Below, piece after piece: positions 37,190 to 46,191 of a DNA stretch of 64,000 bases (the first letter of the stretch is position 1; each line of letters begins with the position of its first letter). The notes beneath the pieces were generated by a model, which made no database searches, was not told where the DNA came from, and worked only from the letters and a program-made list of their open reading frames with translations. The stretch lies in the NCBI RefSeq assembly GCF_011682045.1, contig NZ_VVIW01000001.1:124001-188000 (forward strand), written 5' to 3'. The stretch comes from Massilia aquatica. GTDB lineage: Bacteria; Pseudomonadota; Gammaproteobacteria; Burkholderiales; Burkholderiaceae_D. The position numbers and the translations under genes were made by a program.

Positions 37190-39709
37190 TCAGTCCATCA
37201 CCCATGGCACCACGTGGATCGCGGCCGCCGCCACGATGCCCTGCAGGCTGGTGTAATGCCACATCAGCGCCGTGTTATCCAGGGTCGCCCGGCTGGCGCT
37301 GGTCACATGCCCGCGCCAGGCGCGCGCGCACAGATACAGCGCCGCCAGCACCAGGGTGAGCACATGCAGGCCCTGGTAGGCGAGCAGGGTCGCCACCGTG
37401 GCGCTCCAGGCCTGCGCGGTGGGCGCGAGCCCGGCCAGGCGCTGGCCGTTGAAGTCGCACGCAAACGCGGCCAGCATGCACACCAGCGCCGCCAGCACCA
37501 GCGGGGTCAGGCGGCGCCGCTCCACCGCGCGGCTGGCCAGCCAGATCAGCGCCGAACTGGCGATCAGCAGGGCGCTCGATAGCAGCGGCCACAAAGGCGC
37601 GGCCAGCGCGGCCTGCGGCGGCGGGCACACGGTCAGGCGCATCGAAATATGAATGTAGGCGAACACGAAGGAGGCAAAGATGGTCGCATCGACCACCAGC
37701 ATGATCAGGGTCGCCCACCACGAATGCGAGGCGGTGCCGCGCGCGCCCACCGGCAGGGTCAGGTCCGCGCCCACCCTGGCATGCGCCAGCGGCGGCGGGC
37801 GGTCCGACTGCCACAGCCACGCCACAATGCCGACAATGGCCGCGATGCCGCAGGCCCAGGCGGTCCAGGTCAGTTTGACCGTCAGCAGCAGGAAGAAGCC
37901 GGCCGTGCCGGTGGCGGCGATGAGGGGCCACCAGCTGTCGCCGGGCAGGATCATCAGGTAGCGCGGCACGGCGCAGAGCGCGCTGGTGGCGATGGTCTCG
38001 CGCCGTCCGCTGACGGTGCCCGGCAGGTAGTGCTCTCCCGCCTCGACCTCGCGCGCCAGGGTCGGCTGCTCCCACAGCGGATCGGTCGAGGTGATGCGCG
38101 CGATGCTGCGGTTGCCGTAGTCTTCCGACGGCAGCCATTCGAGCGTGGCCGCGTTCCACGGGTTGCCGACGTCCTTGCCGGCCATGCGCAGGGTGCGCGC
38201 CAGGTCGAACAGGAACAGCAGCACCCCGGAGGCGAACACAAAGGCGCCCACGGTCGAGAGCATGTTCAGCCCATCCCAGCCCATCTCGCTGTTGTAGGTG
38301 TACACCCGGCGCGGCATGCCCAACAGGCCCGTGATATGCATCGGGAAGAAGGCCACGTTAAAGCCGCCGAACATCAGTCCGAACACCCAGCGCGCCAGGC
38401 GCTCCGAGAGCTGGTTACCGTTGATCAGCGGGATCCAGTAATACAGCGCCGCGAACACCGGAAACAGCATGCCGCCAATGAGCACGTAGTGCAGGTGGGC
38501 GACGATGAAGTAGGTGTCGTGCACCTGCCAGTCGAACGGCAGCACGGCGACCATGACCCCGGTCAGTCCGCCGAGAACAAAAATGAACATGAAGCCGAGC
38601 AGGAACAGCGCCGGCGCCGTCATGGCCACGCGACCGCGCCACATGGTGGCGATCCAGGCGAACACCTGGATCGCGGTCGGCACCGCCACGGCCATGCTGG
38701 CGGCCGACACGAAGCTCATTTTCAGCACGCCCAGGCCGGCCGTGAACATGTGGTGGGCCCACAGCGCAAAGCTGAAAAAGCCCACCGCCACCAGCGCCAC
38801 GATGATTGCGCGCCGGCCCACCAGCGGCACCCCGGCGATGGTCGGAATCATGGTCGAGACCATGCCGGCGGCCGGCAGGAAGATGATGTACACCTCGGGA
38901 TGGCCGAAGAACCAGAACAGGTGCTGCCACAGGATCGGATCGCCCCCGCGGTCGGCGATGAAGAACGGCCAGTCGTAGGCGCGTTCGAGTTCGAGCAGCG
39001 CGGTGCCGGCGATAATCGCCGGGAAGGCGAACACGATCATCAGGCCGACCACCAGCATGGCCCACGCGTACACCGGCATGCGGCCGAGCGTCATGCCCGG
39101 CGCGCGCGTAAACAGGATGCCGACGATCAGTTCGATCGCCCCGGCGATGGCCGAGATTTCGATGAAACCGATCCCGAGCAGCCAGAAGTCGGCGTTCAGG
39201 CCGGGCGAGTAGGCCTTGCCGGTCAGCGGCGGATACATGAACCAGCCGCCGTCCGGCGCCAGCCCGACGAACAGGGTGCAGAAAAACGCCAGCCCGCCGA
39301 TGGCGTAGGCCCAGAAAGCATAGGCCGACAGGCGCGGGAAGGGCAGGTCGCGCGCGCCCAGCATGTTGGGCAGCAGGTAGACCGCGATCGCTTCGACCAC
39401 GGGAATCGCAAACAGGAACATCATCACCGTGCCGTGCATGGTGAACACCTGGTTGTAGGTCGAGGCGCTTAAAAAAGTGTTTTCGGGGACCGCCAGCTGC
39501 ATGCGCATCAACAGGCCCAGGATACCGGCCAGCAGGAAGAACAGCAGCGAGGTGCCGATGTACAGCAGGCCGATATTGGTGTTGTTGACCGTGGTCAGAT
39601 AGCGCCAGCCGGTCGGCGTCTTCCATGCCGCTTCAAGGCGTTCGAGTTCGCCGGGAGGTCGCGGCAAAGCGTTGGGAAGTGCGTTGGGAAGCGATGCGGT
39701 GCTGGTCAT
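37190..39709 (-). CDS. Cytochrome c oxidase subunit I-III fusion
   Basis: 839 residues. The first about 560 residues form subunit I: MHGTVMMFLFAIPVVEA (heme ligand His), FWFFGHPEVYIIFLPAAGMVS (CuB His and the His-Tyr-type segment), WAHHMFTAGL and VAHLHYVLIGG (haem ligands). The C-terminal part (SHSWWATLIMLVVDATIFASFVF and following helices) is subunit III-like. Fused I/III enzymes are known in aa3/caa3-like oxidases. The electron donor reaches it through the subunit II-cytochrome c fusion encoded just upstream; the two genes overlap (ATGA). ATG 39709 is chosen by that overlap; the ORF extends further upstream without conserved sequence. Confidence 0.93.
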   Translation of the reverse strand: MTSTASLPNALPNALPRPPGELERLEAAWKTPTGWRYLTTVNNTNIGLLYIGTSLLFFLLAGILGLLMRMQLAVPENTFLSASTYNQVFTMHGTVMMFLFAIPVVEAIAVYLLPNMLGARDLPFPRLSAYAFWAYAIGGLAFFCTLFVGLAPDGGWFMYPPLTGKAYSPGLNADFWLLGIGFIEISAIAGAIELIVGILFTRAPGMTLGRMPVYAWAMLVVGLMIVFAFPAIIAGTALLELERAYDWPFFIADRGGDPILWQHLFWFFGHPEVYIIFLPAAGMVSTMIPTIAGVPLVGRRAIIVALVAVGFFSFALWAHHMFTAGLGVLKMSFVSAASMAVAVPTAIQVFAWIATMWRGRVAMTAPALFLLGFMFIFVLGGLTGVMVAVLPFDWQVHDTYFIVAHLHYVLIGGMLFPVFAALYYWIPLINGNQLSERLARWVFGLMFGGFNVAFFPMHITGLLGMPRRVYTYNSEMGWDGLNMLSTVGAFVFASGVLLFLFDLARTLRMAGKDVGNPWNAATLEWLPSEDYGNRSIARITSTDPLWEQPTLAREVEAGEHYLPGTVSGRRETIATSALCAVPRYLMILPGDSWWPLIAATGTAGFFLLLTVKLTWTAWACGIAAIVGIVAWLWQSDRPPPLAHARVGADLTLPVGARGTASHSWWATLIMLVVDATIFASFVFAYIHISMRLTVCPPPQAALAAPLWPLLSSALLIASSALIWLASRAVERRRLTPLVLAALVCMLAAFACDFNGQRLAGLAPTAQAWSATVATLLAYQGLHVLTLVLAALYLCARAWRGHVTSASRATLDNTALMWHYTSLQGIVAAAAIHVVPWVMD

Positions 39710-40668
39710 TTGAGTTGTTCGAGGTAGGCGGCCAGCGCGTTGAGGGTGCCGCCGTCCATGCTGGCCGGCGGCATGCGCGCGCCGGGCTTGATGCTGTGCG
39801 GGTCGGCGATCCAGCCGGCCAGGGTGCCGCGATGGGTGCGCAGGGTGCCGGCGGCGATGTGCAGCCGTCCGCCCACGTGGGTCAGATCGGGCCCCAGGCG
39901 CGTCACGTCGCTCACGCCGCGAATGGTGTGGCACACCACGCAGCGCTGGTCGATGAAGGCTTGTCGTCCGCGCGCGAGGATGGCGTCATTGGCCGGCTTG
40001 GCCGGGTTGGCCGGCCTGGCCTGGCGCGCCAGCCAGACGGCGTAATCGGCCGGCGCGTGGGCGATCACGTGCAGCGCCATGCGCGCGTGCTGCTCGCCGC
40101 AGTATTCGGCGCACTGGCCGCGGTACACGCCGGGTTTGTCGGCCTGCAAGGTCAATCCGGTGACGCGCCCCGGCACCATGTCCATCTTGCCGCCCAGCGC
40201 CGGCACCCACAGACTGTGAATCACGTCGCTGGCGGTGAGGCCCAGGTACACCGGGGTCCCGGTGGGAATATGGATTTCATTGGCGCTGACGATGTCCGGC
40301 CCGCCGGCCGGGTTTGGGTAGCGCACCTCCCACCACCACATGTTGGCGCTGACCGCGATGCGGGTGGCGTGCTGCGAGGTCTGGGCCGCCATCTGGCCGC
40401 TGCGCCAGGTGCTCCACGCCAGCAGCACGGTGAGCACCGCCACCGGAAAGGCTACGCCGGCGCCGGCGATCCAGGCCATCGGCCGCACCGTGCGCGCGCG
40501 CCGCCCCAGGCCCAGCGCGGTGAGCACCATCACCAGCGCGAACACCAGCGCGCCGCCGCCGAACAGGACCCAGGCGAACTGGCTGATGATGGCCGCGTCC
40601 GGGCCGGCCGGGTGCAGCACCGATTGAAGGACCGGCGCCAGCACGGGCGGCGACGAGGCTGCGCTCAT
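39706..40668 (-). CDS. Cytochrome c oxidase subunit II with fused cytochrome c domain
   Basis: 320 residues. Two membrane helices at the N-terminus, then the CuA cupredoxin fold: VIHSLWVPALGGKMDMVPG and CAEYCGEQHARM (C-x3-C-x3-H-x2-M copper ligands). A C-terminal cytochrome c domain has the CVVCH heme site and PGARMPP-type distal Met. This architecture is that of caa3-type oxidases. It overlaps the oxidase I-III gene (ATGA) and the preceding cytochrome gene (ATGA at 40665-40668). Confidence 0.93.
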   Translation of the reverse strand: MSAASSPPVLAPVLQSVLHPAGPDAAIISQFAWVLFGGGALVFALVMVLTALGLGRRARTVRPMAWIAGAGVAFPVAVLTVLLAWSTWRSGQMAAQTSQHATRIAVSANMWWWEVRYPNPAGGPDIVSANEIHIPTGTPVYLGLTASDVIHSLWVPALGGKMDMVPGRVTGLTLQADKPGVYRGQCAEYCGEQHARMALHVIAHAPADYAVWLARQARPANPAKPANDAILARGRQAFIDQRCVVCHTIRGVSDVTRLGPDLTHVGGRLHIAAGTLRTHRGTLAGWIADPHSIKPGARMPPASMDGGTLNALAAYLEQLK

Positions 40669-41045
40669 CGCAAGGTATACAGGTAGGCCGCCATGTGGCG
40701 CGCTTCGGCTTTGGAGACGCCGGCGTTGGGCATGGTGGTGCCGGGTTTCATGGCGGGGGGATCGACCAGCCAGTCGGCCAGCGGCCCCGGCAAATTGGGA
40801 AAGCGTCCGGCGATGTAGCTGCGGCGGCCGAATTTGTCGAGCGGCGGGCCGGCGCTGCCGGTGGCCGCGCCCACGCCGGGGATGGCGTGGCAGGCGCCGC
40901 ACTGGTACTGCTCCATGAGGCGTTTGCCCAGGGCCGCGTCGCCGCCGGCCAGCGCCAGGGGCAGGGGTTCGGCGCGATTGTCGCAGCCTGCCAGGGCCGT
41001 GCACAGCACGGCCGCCACGGCGATCGGAAGGGGAAACACGCGCAC
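40665..41045 (-). CDS. Cytochrome c lipoprotein
   Basis: 126 residues. Lipobox TALAGC, then a single cytochrome c domain with heme motif CGACH and PGTTMPNAGVS (Met ligand). It sits first in the oxidase operon, so it probably feeds electrons to subunit II. GTG at 41045 is preferred because it gives a clean lipoprotein signal and follows AGGA; ATG at 41102 would add 19 residues before the signal. Confidence 0.85.
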   Translation of the reverse strand: MRVFPLPIAVAAVLCTALAGCDNRAEPLPLALAGGDAALGKRLMEQYQCGACHAIPGVGAATGSAGPPLDKFGRRSYIAGRFPNLPGPLADWLVDPPAMKPGTTMPNAGVSKAEARHMAAYLYTLR

Positions 41046-41076
41046 GTTACGATCCTGCGAAAGCGACTTGGACCGA

Positions 41077-41082
41077 TATAAT
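41077..41082 (+). promoter_or_regulatory. Perfect -10 TATAAT in the divergent cytochrome promoter region
   Basis: TATAAT at 41077-41082 in the 94-bp divergent gap between two cytochrome genes. The best -35 for the plus strand (41055-41060) is weak, so the promoter is only a candidate. Confidence 0.35.
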
Positions 41083-41139
41083 ACAAGAAAATTTGCTATC
41101 ATTTTTTCAACAGAACGCGCCCTCCGGCGGCGCTAGACC

Positions 41140-41988
41140 ATGCCTTCCAACCGCGTCCGCCTCATCTTCAAGACCGCTGCCGCGACTGTGCTTATCGCCG
41201 CCGTGGCAGGCGCCACCGGCGCCGCGCTGGTGCTCAAAAGCGGCTGGTACAACGTGGCCGCGACCGACCAGCATTTCCAGTTCGTGCACACCTTGCTCGA
41301 GCAGGGCATGCGCGACTCGGTGCGCTTTCACGCGCGCGAGGTGACGGTGCCCAGGCTCGACGCGGCGCGCATCGCCCAGGGTGCGCTGGTGTACCGCGAC
41401 CACTGCGTGCAGTGCCACGGCGCGCCCGGCGTGGCGCAGCAGGACTTTGGCAAGAGCATGCAGCCGGTGCCAGGCCCGCTGGTCGACGCGGCGCGCCGCT
41501 GGCAGCCGGCGCAGTTATACTGGATTACCAGGAACGGCATCAAGATGAGCGGCATGCCGGCCTGGGAGTACCACCTGGCCGACGATGAAATCTGGTCGCT
41601 GGTGGCCTTCATGGTCAAGCTGCCGGAACTGGCGCCGCCCGCTTACGCCGCCATGACCGCATCGCCCGCGCGCGCAGCGGTGGCGCCCGCGCCGCCGGCG
41701 CGCTGGCCGGGCAACCCGCAGCGCGGGCGCATCGCGCTGACCCAGTACGCGTGCAACGCCTGCCACGTGGTACCCGGCGTGACCGGCCCCGAGACCTATG
41801 TCGGGCGGCCCCTGGACGGCCTTGGCAAGCGCCGCTTCATCGCCGGCCACCTGCCCAACACGCAGGAAAACCTGGTGCGCTGGATCCGCGATCCGCACGC
41901 CATCGACCCGCTCACCGCCATGCCGGTGCAGGACGTGAGCGAGGCCGACGCGGTCGACATCAGCGCCTATCTGCACACCCTGCGCTGA
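41140..41988 (+). CDS. Diheme cytochrome c
   Basis: 282 residues. N-terminal hydrophobic segment (TAAATVLIAAVAGATGAALVL), probably a membrane anchor, then two cytochrome c domains with CVQCH (about 88-92) and CNACH (about 205-209). The second domain resembles the neighbouring lipoprotein cytochrome (RFIAGHLPNTQENLVRW vs RSYIAGRFPNLPGPLADW), suggesting an ancient duplication. Likely electron carrier to the oxidase encoded divergently. Confidence 0.88.
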   Translation: MPSNRVRLIFKTAAATVLIAAVAGATGAALVLKSGWYNVAATDQHFQFVHTLLEQGMRDSVRFHAREVTVPRLDAARIAQGALVYRDHCVQCHGAPGVAQQDFGKSMQPVPGPLVDAARRWQPAQLYWITRNGIKMSGMPAWEYHLADDEIWSLVAFMVKLPELAPPAYAAMTASPARAAVAPAPPARWPGNPQRGRIALTQYACNACHVVPGVTGPETYVGRPLDGLGKRRFIAGHLPNTQENLVRWIRDPHAIDPLTAMPVQDVSEADAVDISAYLHTLR

Positions 41989-42065
41989 CCCTGCGCCAGG
42001 CCTGTGGGCCGGCCTGCGCTACAATCGCGGGCGACTTTACGCTGTCCCCCACTGAAGGAATACAC

Positions 42066-42917
42066 ATGAAACTGGTTCGTTACGGCCGTCCCGGCAAGGA
42101 AAAACCCGGCTTGTTCGATGAAGAAGGACGCCTGCGCGACCTGTCCGGCGTCGTCGCCGATATCGATGCGTCGCTGTTGTCGGACAAGGCGCTGCGCAAG
42201 CTGGCCAAGATCGATTACAAAACGCTGCCGCTGGTGCGCGGCACGCCGCGCCTGGGCGTGCCGATCAAGGGCGTCGGTAAATTCATCGGCATCGGCCTCA
42301 ATTACGCCGACCACGCCGCCGAAACCGGCGCCACGCCACCGCTTGAGCCGATCGTGTTCATGAAGGCGGTCACCTGCCTGTCCGGCCCGGACGATCCGGT
42401 GATGCTGCCGCAGGGTTCCAAGAAGACCGACTGGGAAGTCGAACTGGGGGTGGTGATCGGCACCCGCGCGCAGTACGTGAGCGAAGAAGAGGCGCTCGCT
42501 TACGTGGCCGGCTACTGCGTCGTCAACGATGTCTCGGAACGCTCGTTCCAGCTCGAACGCGGCCCGCAGTGGGACAAGGGCAAGGGCTGCGACACCTTCG
42601 GCCCGGTCGGCCCGTGGCTGGTCACGCGCGATGAAGTGATCGACGTGCAGCGCCTCGACCTGTACCTGGAACTGAACGGCAAGCGCATGCAGACCGGCTG
42701 CACCGAAACCATGATTTTCAGCGTGGCGCAGATCGTCAGCTACCTGTCGCGCTTCATGACGCTCGAACCGGGCGACATCATCGCCACCGGCACCCCGCCG
42801 GGCGTGGGCGTGGCGCGCAGCCCGCAGCGCTTCCTGAAAAAGGGCGACACCTTGCGCCTGGGTATCGCTGGTCTGGGCGAGCAGCAGCAGGACGTGATTG
42901 CCTACGCAAAAACCTGA
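42066..42917 (+). CDS. Fumarylacetoacetate hydrolase-family protein
   Basis: 283 residues. FAH fold: FIGIGLNYADHAAETG, FMKAVTCLSGPDDPV, DWEVELGVVIGTRA, GYCVVNDVSERSFQ and IIATGTPPGVGV. Metal ligands Glu/Asp of the family (EVELGVV and NDVSER) are intact. Family members hydrolyse or decarboxylate acylpyruvates or 2-keto-3-deoxy sugar acids; substrate open. GAAGGA precedes ATG 42066, which is chosen over the longer frame that begins in the cytochrome gene. Confidence 0.92.
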   Translation: MKLVRYGRPGKEKPGLFDEEGRLRDLSGVVADIDASLLSDKALRKLAKIDYKTLPLVRGTPRLGVPIKGVGKFIGIGLNYADHAAETGATPPLEPIVFMKAVTCLSGPDDPVMLPQGSKKTDWEVELGVVIGTRAQYVSEEEALAYVAGYCVVNDVSERSFQLERGPQWDKGKGCDTFGPVGPWLVTRDEVIDVQRLDLYLELNGKRMQTGCTETMIFSVAQIVSYLSRFMTLEPGDIIATGTPPGVGVARSPQRFLKKGDTLRLGIAGLGEQQQDVIAYAKT

Positions 42918-43132
42918 GCCAGGCAGTGCCGGCGCCGCCCGTGCAACGCTGGCGAGGATGCTTCTGCTGCGTCAAGGCGCAGCTTGATGCCCGGTGACTT
43001 TTCGTAAGATTGCAATGCGAAAAAGGGCACACCATGCAGTCCAGCATGCCAACATTCGGCGTGCGCGGCCTGCATGGACGGCTTGTTCCCGCCATGCCGG
43101 TCTTTCTCCTTTCAACCCGGAAGAAAGAGACC

Positions 43133-44719
43133 ATGACCAGCTATCGCACTTCCCTCTTGCTCGCCCTCGCGAGCTGGGCGCTGCCACTGTCCGCCAGTGC
43201 CCAGACGATTCCTAACGGTAGTTATCAACTTTCCTGTAGCAATATTTCGGTCAACGGCGACAAGCTCAGGGCCAACTGCAGGAAACTCAGCGGTGTGCAG
43301 CAGAGCACCACGCTCGACAAATTGGATACCTGCATGAACGCGATTCGCCAGTACGGCGATATCGGCAACCTCGACGGCAACCTGGTGTGCCTGCCGGACC
43401 TGCCGCGCCCGAATCCGGCGTTTGTGTTTCCCAAGGCCGAGACCCAGCTGAACAACTGGATTTTCAGCGGCCAGGACAGCCAGATCCATCAGCATGGCTG
43501 GGGCTTGTGGGCCGGGCTGACCCAGCCGGTCGGGAGCGTCGACGGCACCGTGGTGCGCGCTTTCGAAACCTGGACCTCGCCGGGGAACATCATTTTCCGC
43601 AGCGCGGCCGAGCGCAAGCGCGAGGAAAGCAAGATCGGGCCGCTTGAGCGTCCGACGCTCGACCTGCACCTGCCGCGCCAGTTCCAGCATGGCCACCGGC
43701 CCGACAGGAACGCGAACCTGGTATCGGCCGCGGCCCCCGGCCCCGGCAGACCGGACACGGCGATCGTGGTGTCGGTCGCTTACAATCCGCCGGCCGCGCA
43801 GCACGCGATCAGCAACCGCCTGTTCTACGAGAGCACCCTCAAGCAACTGATGGCGCAGGGCTACTCGGAAGTGCCGAATTTTCCGGCGAACGCGATTGTG
43901 ATCAAGCCCGTTTTCAAGATCATTCCCAAGAACGTGGATCGCGGCATCTACGCTTTTCCGGGCTGGCCGGGGCCGGGCGGCGCCAGGCCGAACAGCGGCT
44001 TTGGCGAAGAGGCCTGGAACAGCTGCGTGTATGTGGACATCAACCGTCCGATCGGCATCGGCGGCAACAGCAACGATGCCGGGTGCGACCGCCGCACGCC
44101 GGCCAACACCTTCTATTTGAGCGACTTCATCCACACGCGTATCACGGCCGAGAACGCGCCCTTCCTGTCGGCCCAGCTCAAGAAGCCGGTGGTGGCGGGC
44201 GACATCGCGATCTTGATCGGCATGCACATCACCTCGCGTGAAAACAAGATGTGGACCTGGCAAACCTTCTGGTGGGTGGCCGATCCCGACCGTCCGCTCG
44301 CGCCCAGTTCGCCTGCGATTGCCAGCGCGCGTCCGCTGGCTTACCTGGACGGGGCGGCGCGCCACTATGCGATGTCGCTGGCGTACTCCAGTGTTACCCC
44401 GGCGCAGCCGATCACCAGGGGCAAGAACGTGGGCGCGCCGGTGTATGGCTACAACCCCTACCTGGAAGCCGGGTTCGGGCCGGATGTGTTCGCCGGCATC
44501 AGCCGTCCGATCAATGGCACGATCAATGCCAATACCGGCATCCAGTCGAACTGCATCACCTGCCACAACATGGCGGCCTACGTGCCGGCGCCAAAACCCA
44601 TGATGCCGTACGCCACGGACTTTTACATGAGCATTACCGATCCGGTATTCGACAACACGCTGCGCTCCGACTTTTCGTGGACCATCGTCGACCTGATCGT
44701 CAAGACGCCGGCCAATTAA
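43133..44719 (+). CDS. Secreted protein with cyanovirin-N domain and a C-terminal heme motif
   Basis: 528 residues. Signal peptide (TSLLLALASWALPLSASA), then a cyanovirin-N-like domain (25-87) whose four cysteines (35, 49, 67, 86) match the two disulfides of CVNH lectins. The remaining about 430 residues contain GMHITSRENKMWTWQTFWW, resembling a family of cytochrome-linked secreted proteins, and one c-type heme motif CITCH (474-478). CVNH binds high-mannose glycans in known members; linking it to a heme-binding body is unusual. Function unknown; a glycan-targeted redox or haem protein is one reading. ATG 43133 follows AGAAAGAGA. Confidence 0.8.
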   Translation: MTSYRTSLLLALASWALPLSASAQTIPNGSYQLSCSNISVNGDKLRANCRKLSGVQQSTTLDKLDTCMNAIRQYGDIGNLDGNLVCLPDLPRPNPAFVFPKAETQLNNWIFSGQDSQIHQHGWGLWAGLTQPVGSVDGTVVRAFETWTSPGNIIFRSAAERKREESKIGPLERPTLDLHLPRQFQHGHRPDRNANLVSAAAPGPGRPDTAIVVSVAYNPPAAQHAISNRLFYESTLKQLMAQGYSEVPNFPANAIVIKPVFKIIPKNVDRGIYAFPGWPGPGGARPNSGFGEEAWNSCVYVDINRPIGIGGNSNDAGCDRRTPANTFYLSDFIHTRITAENAPFLSAQLKKPVVAGDIAILIGMHITSRENKMWTWQTFWWVADPDRPLAPSSPAIASARPLAYLDGAARHYAMSLAYSSVTPAQPITRGKNVGAPVYGYNPYLEAGFGPDVFAGISRPINGTINANTGIQSNCITCHNMAAYVPAPKPMMPYATDFYMSITDPVFDNTLRSDFSWTIVDLIVKTPAN

Positions 44720-44736
44720 GGCGCGGGTCTTGCGGC

Positions 44737-46059
44737 TCAGTCGAGCGCCGCCGCCAGCGAATCGGACAGGCGCGAGACGATTTCCGACAAGTCGGCATCG
44801 GTGGCGATGAACGGCGGCGCCAGCAAGATATGGTCGCCGCGCACGCCATCGATGGTGCCGCCCATCGGATAGACCATCAGGCCATTGGCCATGGCCTTGT
44901 TCCTGACCGACGCGTGCAGCTTGCGCGCCGGATCGAAGGGCTCCTTGCTGGGCCGGTCCCGCACCAGTTCGAGGGCGATGAGCAAACCGCGTCCGCGAAT
45001 GTCGCCCACGTTCGGGTGCGCTCCGAATTCGGCCTGCAGCATGCGCCGCAGCGCTTCGCCGCGCAGGCGCACCGCGGCCAGCAGGTCGTCGCGCTCGATC
45101 ACCTTCTGCACCGCCAGCGCGGCGGCGGCGGCCACCGGATGGCCGATGTAGGTGTGCCCGTGCTGGAACGCGCCGCTGCCCTTGCGCAACTGGTCGACCA
45201 GCGCGCGCTGGGCCAGCACCGCGCCGATCGGCTGGTAGCCGGCCCCGAGTCCCTTGCCGATGGTGATGATGTCGGGCGAAACGCCATCCTGCTCGATCGA
45301 ATACATGGTGCCGGTGCGGCCCATGCCGCACATGACTTCATCGGCGATGAACAGGATGCCGTAGCGGTCGCACAGGCTGCGCACGCCGCGAAAGTAGCCG
45401 GGCGTGGGGGCAATCGCGCCGCCGGTCGCGCCCACCACCGGCTCGGCCACGAAGGCGATGATGTTGTGCGGGCCGGCCTCCTGGATCTGTTCGTCGAGTT
45501 CGCGCAGCAGGGCGCTGGTGTACTGGTCCTGGGTCTGGTCGGGCAGGCGGTCGCGATACTCGTAGCAGGGCGCAACGCGCGCCACCTCGATCAGGAGCGG
45601 CCCGAAATGGCGGCGGCGCCATTCGTTGCCGCCCACGGCCAGCGCCCCCAGCGTATTGCCGTGGTAACTCTGGCGCCGCGCGATGAATTTGGTACGCCCG
45701 GCTTGCCCGGTTTCGACAAAATACTGGCGCGCCAGCTTCATCGCCGTTTCCATCGCCTCCGATCCGCCCGAGACCAGGTACACTTCCGTCAAGCCTTCCG
45801 GCGCGCCGGCGGTCAGGCGGTCGGCCAGTTCCTCAGCCACGTCGGTGGTGAAAAAGGCCGTGTGGGCGTAGGCGTTGCGGTCGATCTGGCGGTGCATCGC
45901 ACTGAGGATGTCCGGATGGCCGTGCCCGAGCGACGACACCGCCGCGCCGCCGCAGGCGTCGATATAGGTCCTGCCCTCGCTGTCGCGCACCAGCATCCCC
46001 TGGGCGCTGACGGCAACGCGCGGGGTTTGCCGGAGGTTGCGGTGCATCATGTGGCTCAT
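44737..46059 (-). CDS. Class III aminotransferase
   Basis: 440 residues, PLP-dependent fold type I. Motifs: YIDACGGAAVSSLGHGHPDI, YLVSGGSEAMETAMKLAR, FVAEPVVGATGGA, ILFIADEVMCGMGRTGT and TIGKGLGAGYQP (Schiff-base Lys). Related to omega-amino acid:pyruvate and diaminopimelate-type aminotransferases; amino donor unknown. ATG 46059 follows GAGGAC. It is divergent from a CMD-family gene, with a perfect palindrome between them (46078-46096), so both may share one regulator. Confidence 0.93.
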   Translation of the reverse strand: MSHMMHRNLRQTPRVAVSAQGMLVRDSEGRTYIDACGGAAVSSLGHGHPDILSAMHRQIDRNAYAHTAFFTTDVAEELADRLTAGAPEGLTEVYLVSGGSEAMETAMKLARQYFVETGQAGRTKFIARRQSYHGNTLGALAVGGNEWRRRHFGPLLIEVARVAPCYEYRDRLPDQTQDQYTSALLRELDEQIQEAGPHNIIAFVAEPVVGATGGAIAPTPGYFRGVRSLCDRYGILFIADEVMCGMGRTGTMYSIEQDGVSPDIITIGKGLGAGYQPIGAVLAQRALVDQLRKGSGAFQHGHTYIGHPVAAAAALAVQKVIERDDLLAAVRLRGEALRRMLQAEFGAHPNVGDIRGRGLLIALELVRDRPSKEPFDPARKLHASVRNKAMANGLMVYPMGGTIDGVRGDHILLAPPFIATDADLSEIVSRLSDSLAAALD

Positions 46060-46077
46060 ACTGTCCTCATCATGAAA

Positions 46078-46096
46078 ATTGTTGATGATCAACAAT
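46078..46096. promoter_or_regulatory. Perfect 19-bp palindrome operator candidate
   Basis: ATTGTTGAT-G-ATCAACAAT, exact dyad with 9-bp arms, 19-37 bp upstream of the aminotransferase start. GTTGATC recurs as a half-site near 46110. The sequence resembles operators of GntR/FadR-family regulators. No regulator gene is adjacent. Confidence 0.65.
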
Positions 46097-46191
46097 AAGC
46101 GGAGAACGTCGCCATTCTGTTGATCTAACTCCGGCCGCGTGCGAATATTTTTGCCTGCGGAAAAAACGCAACACATGAAAAGGGGAAGCGC

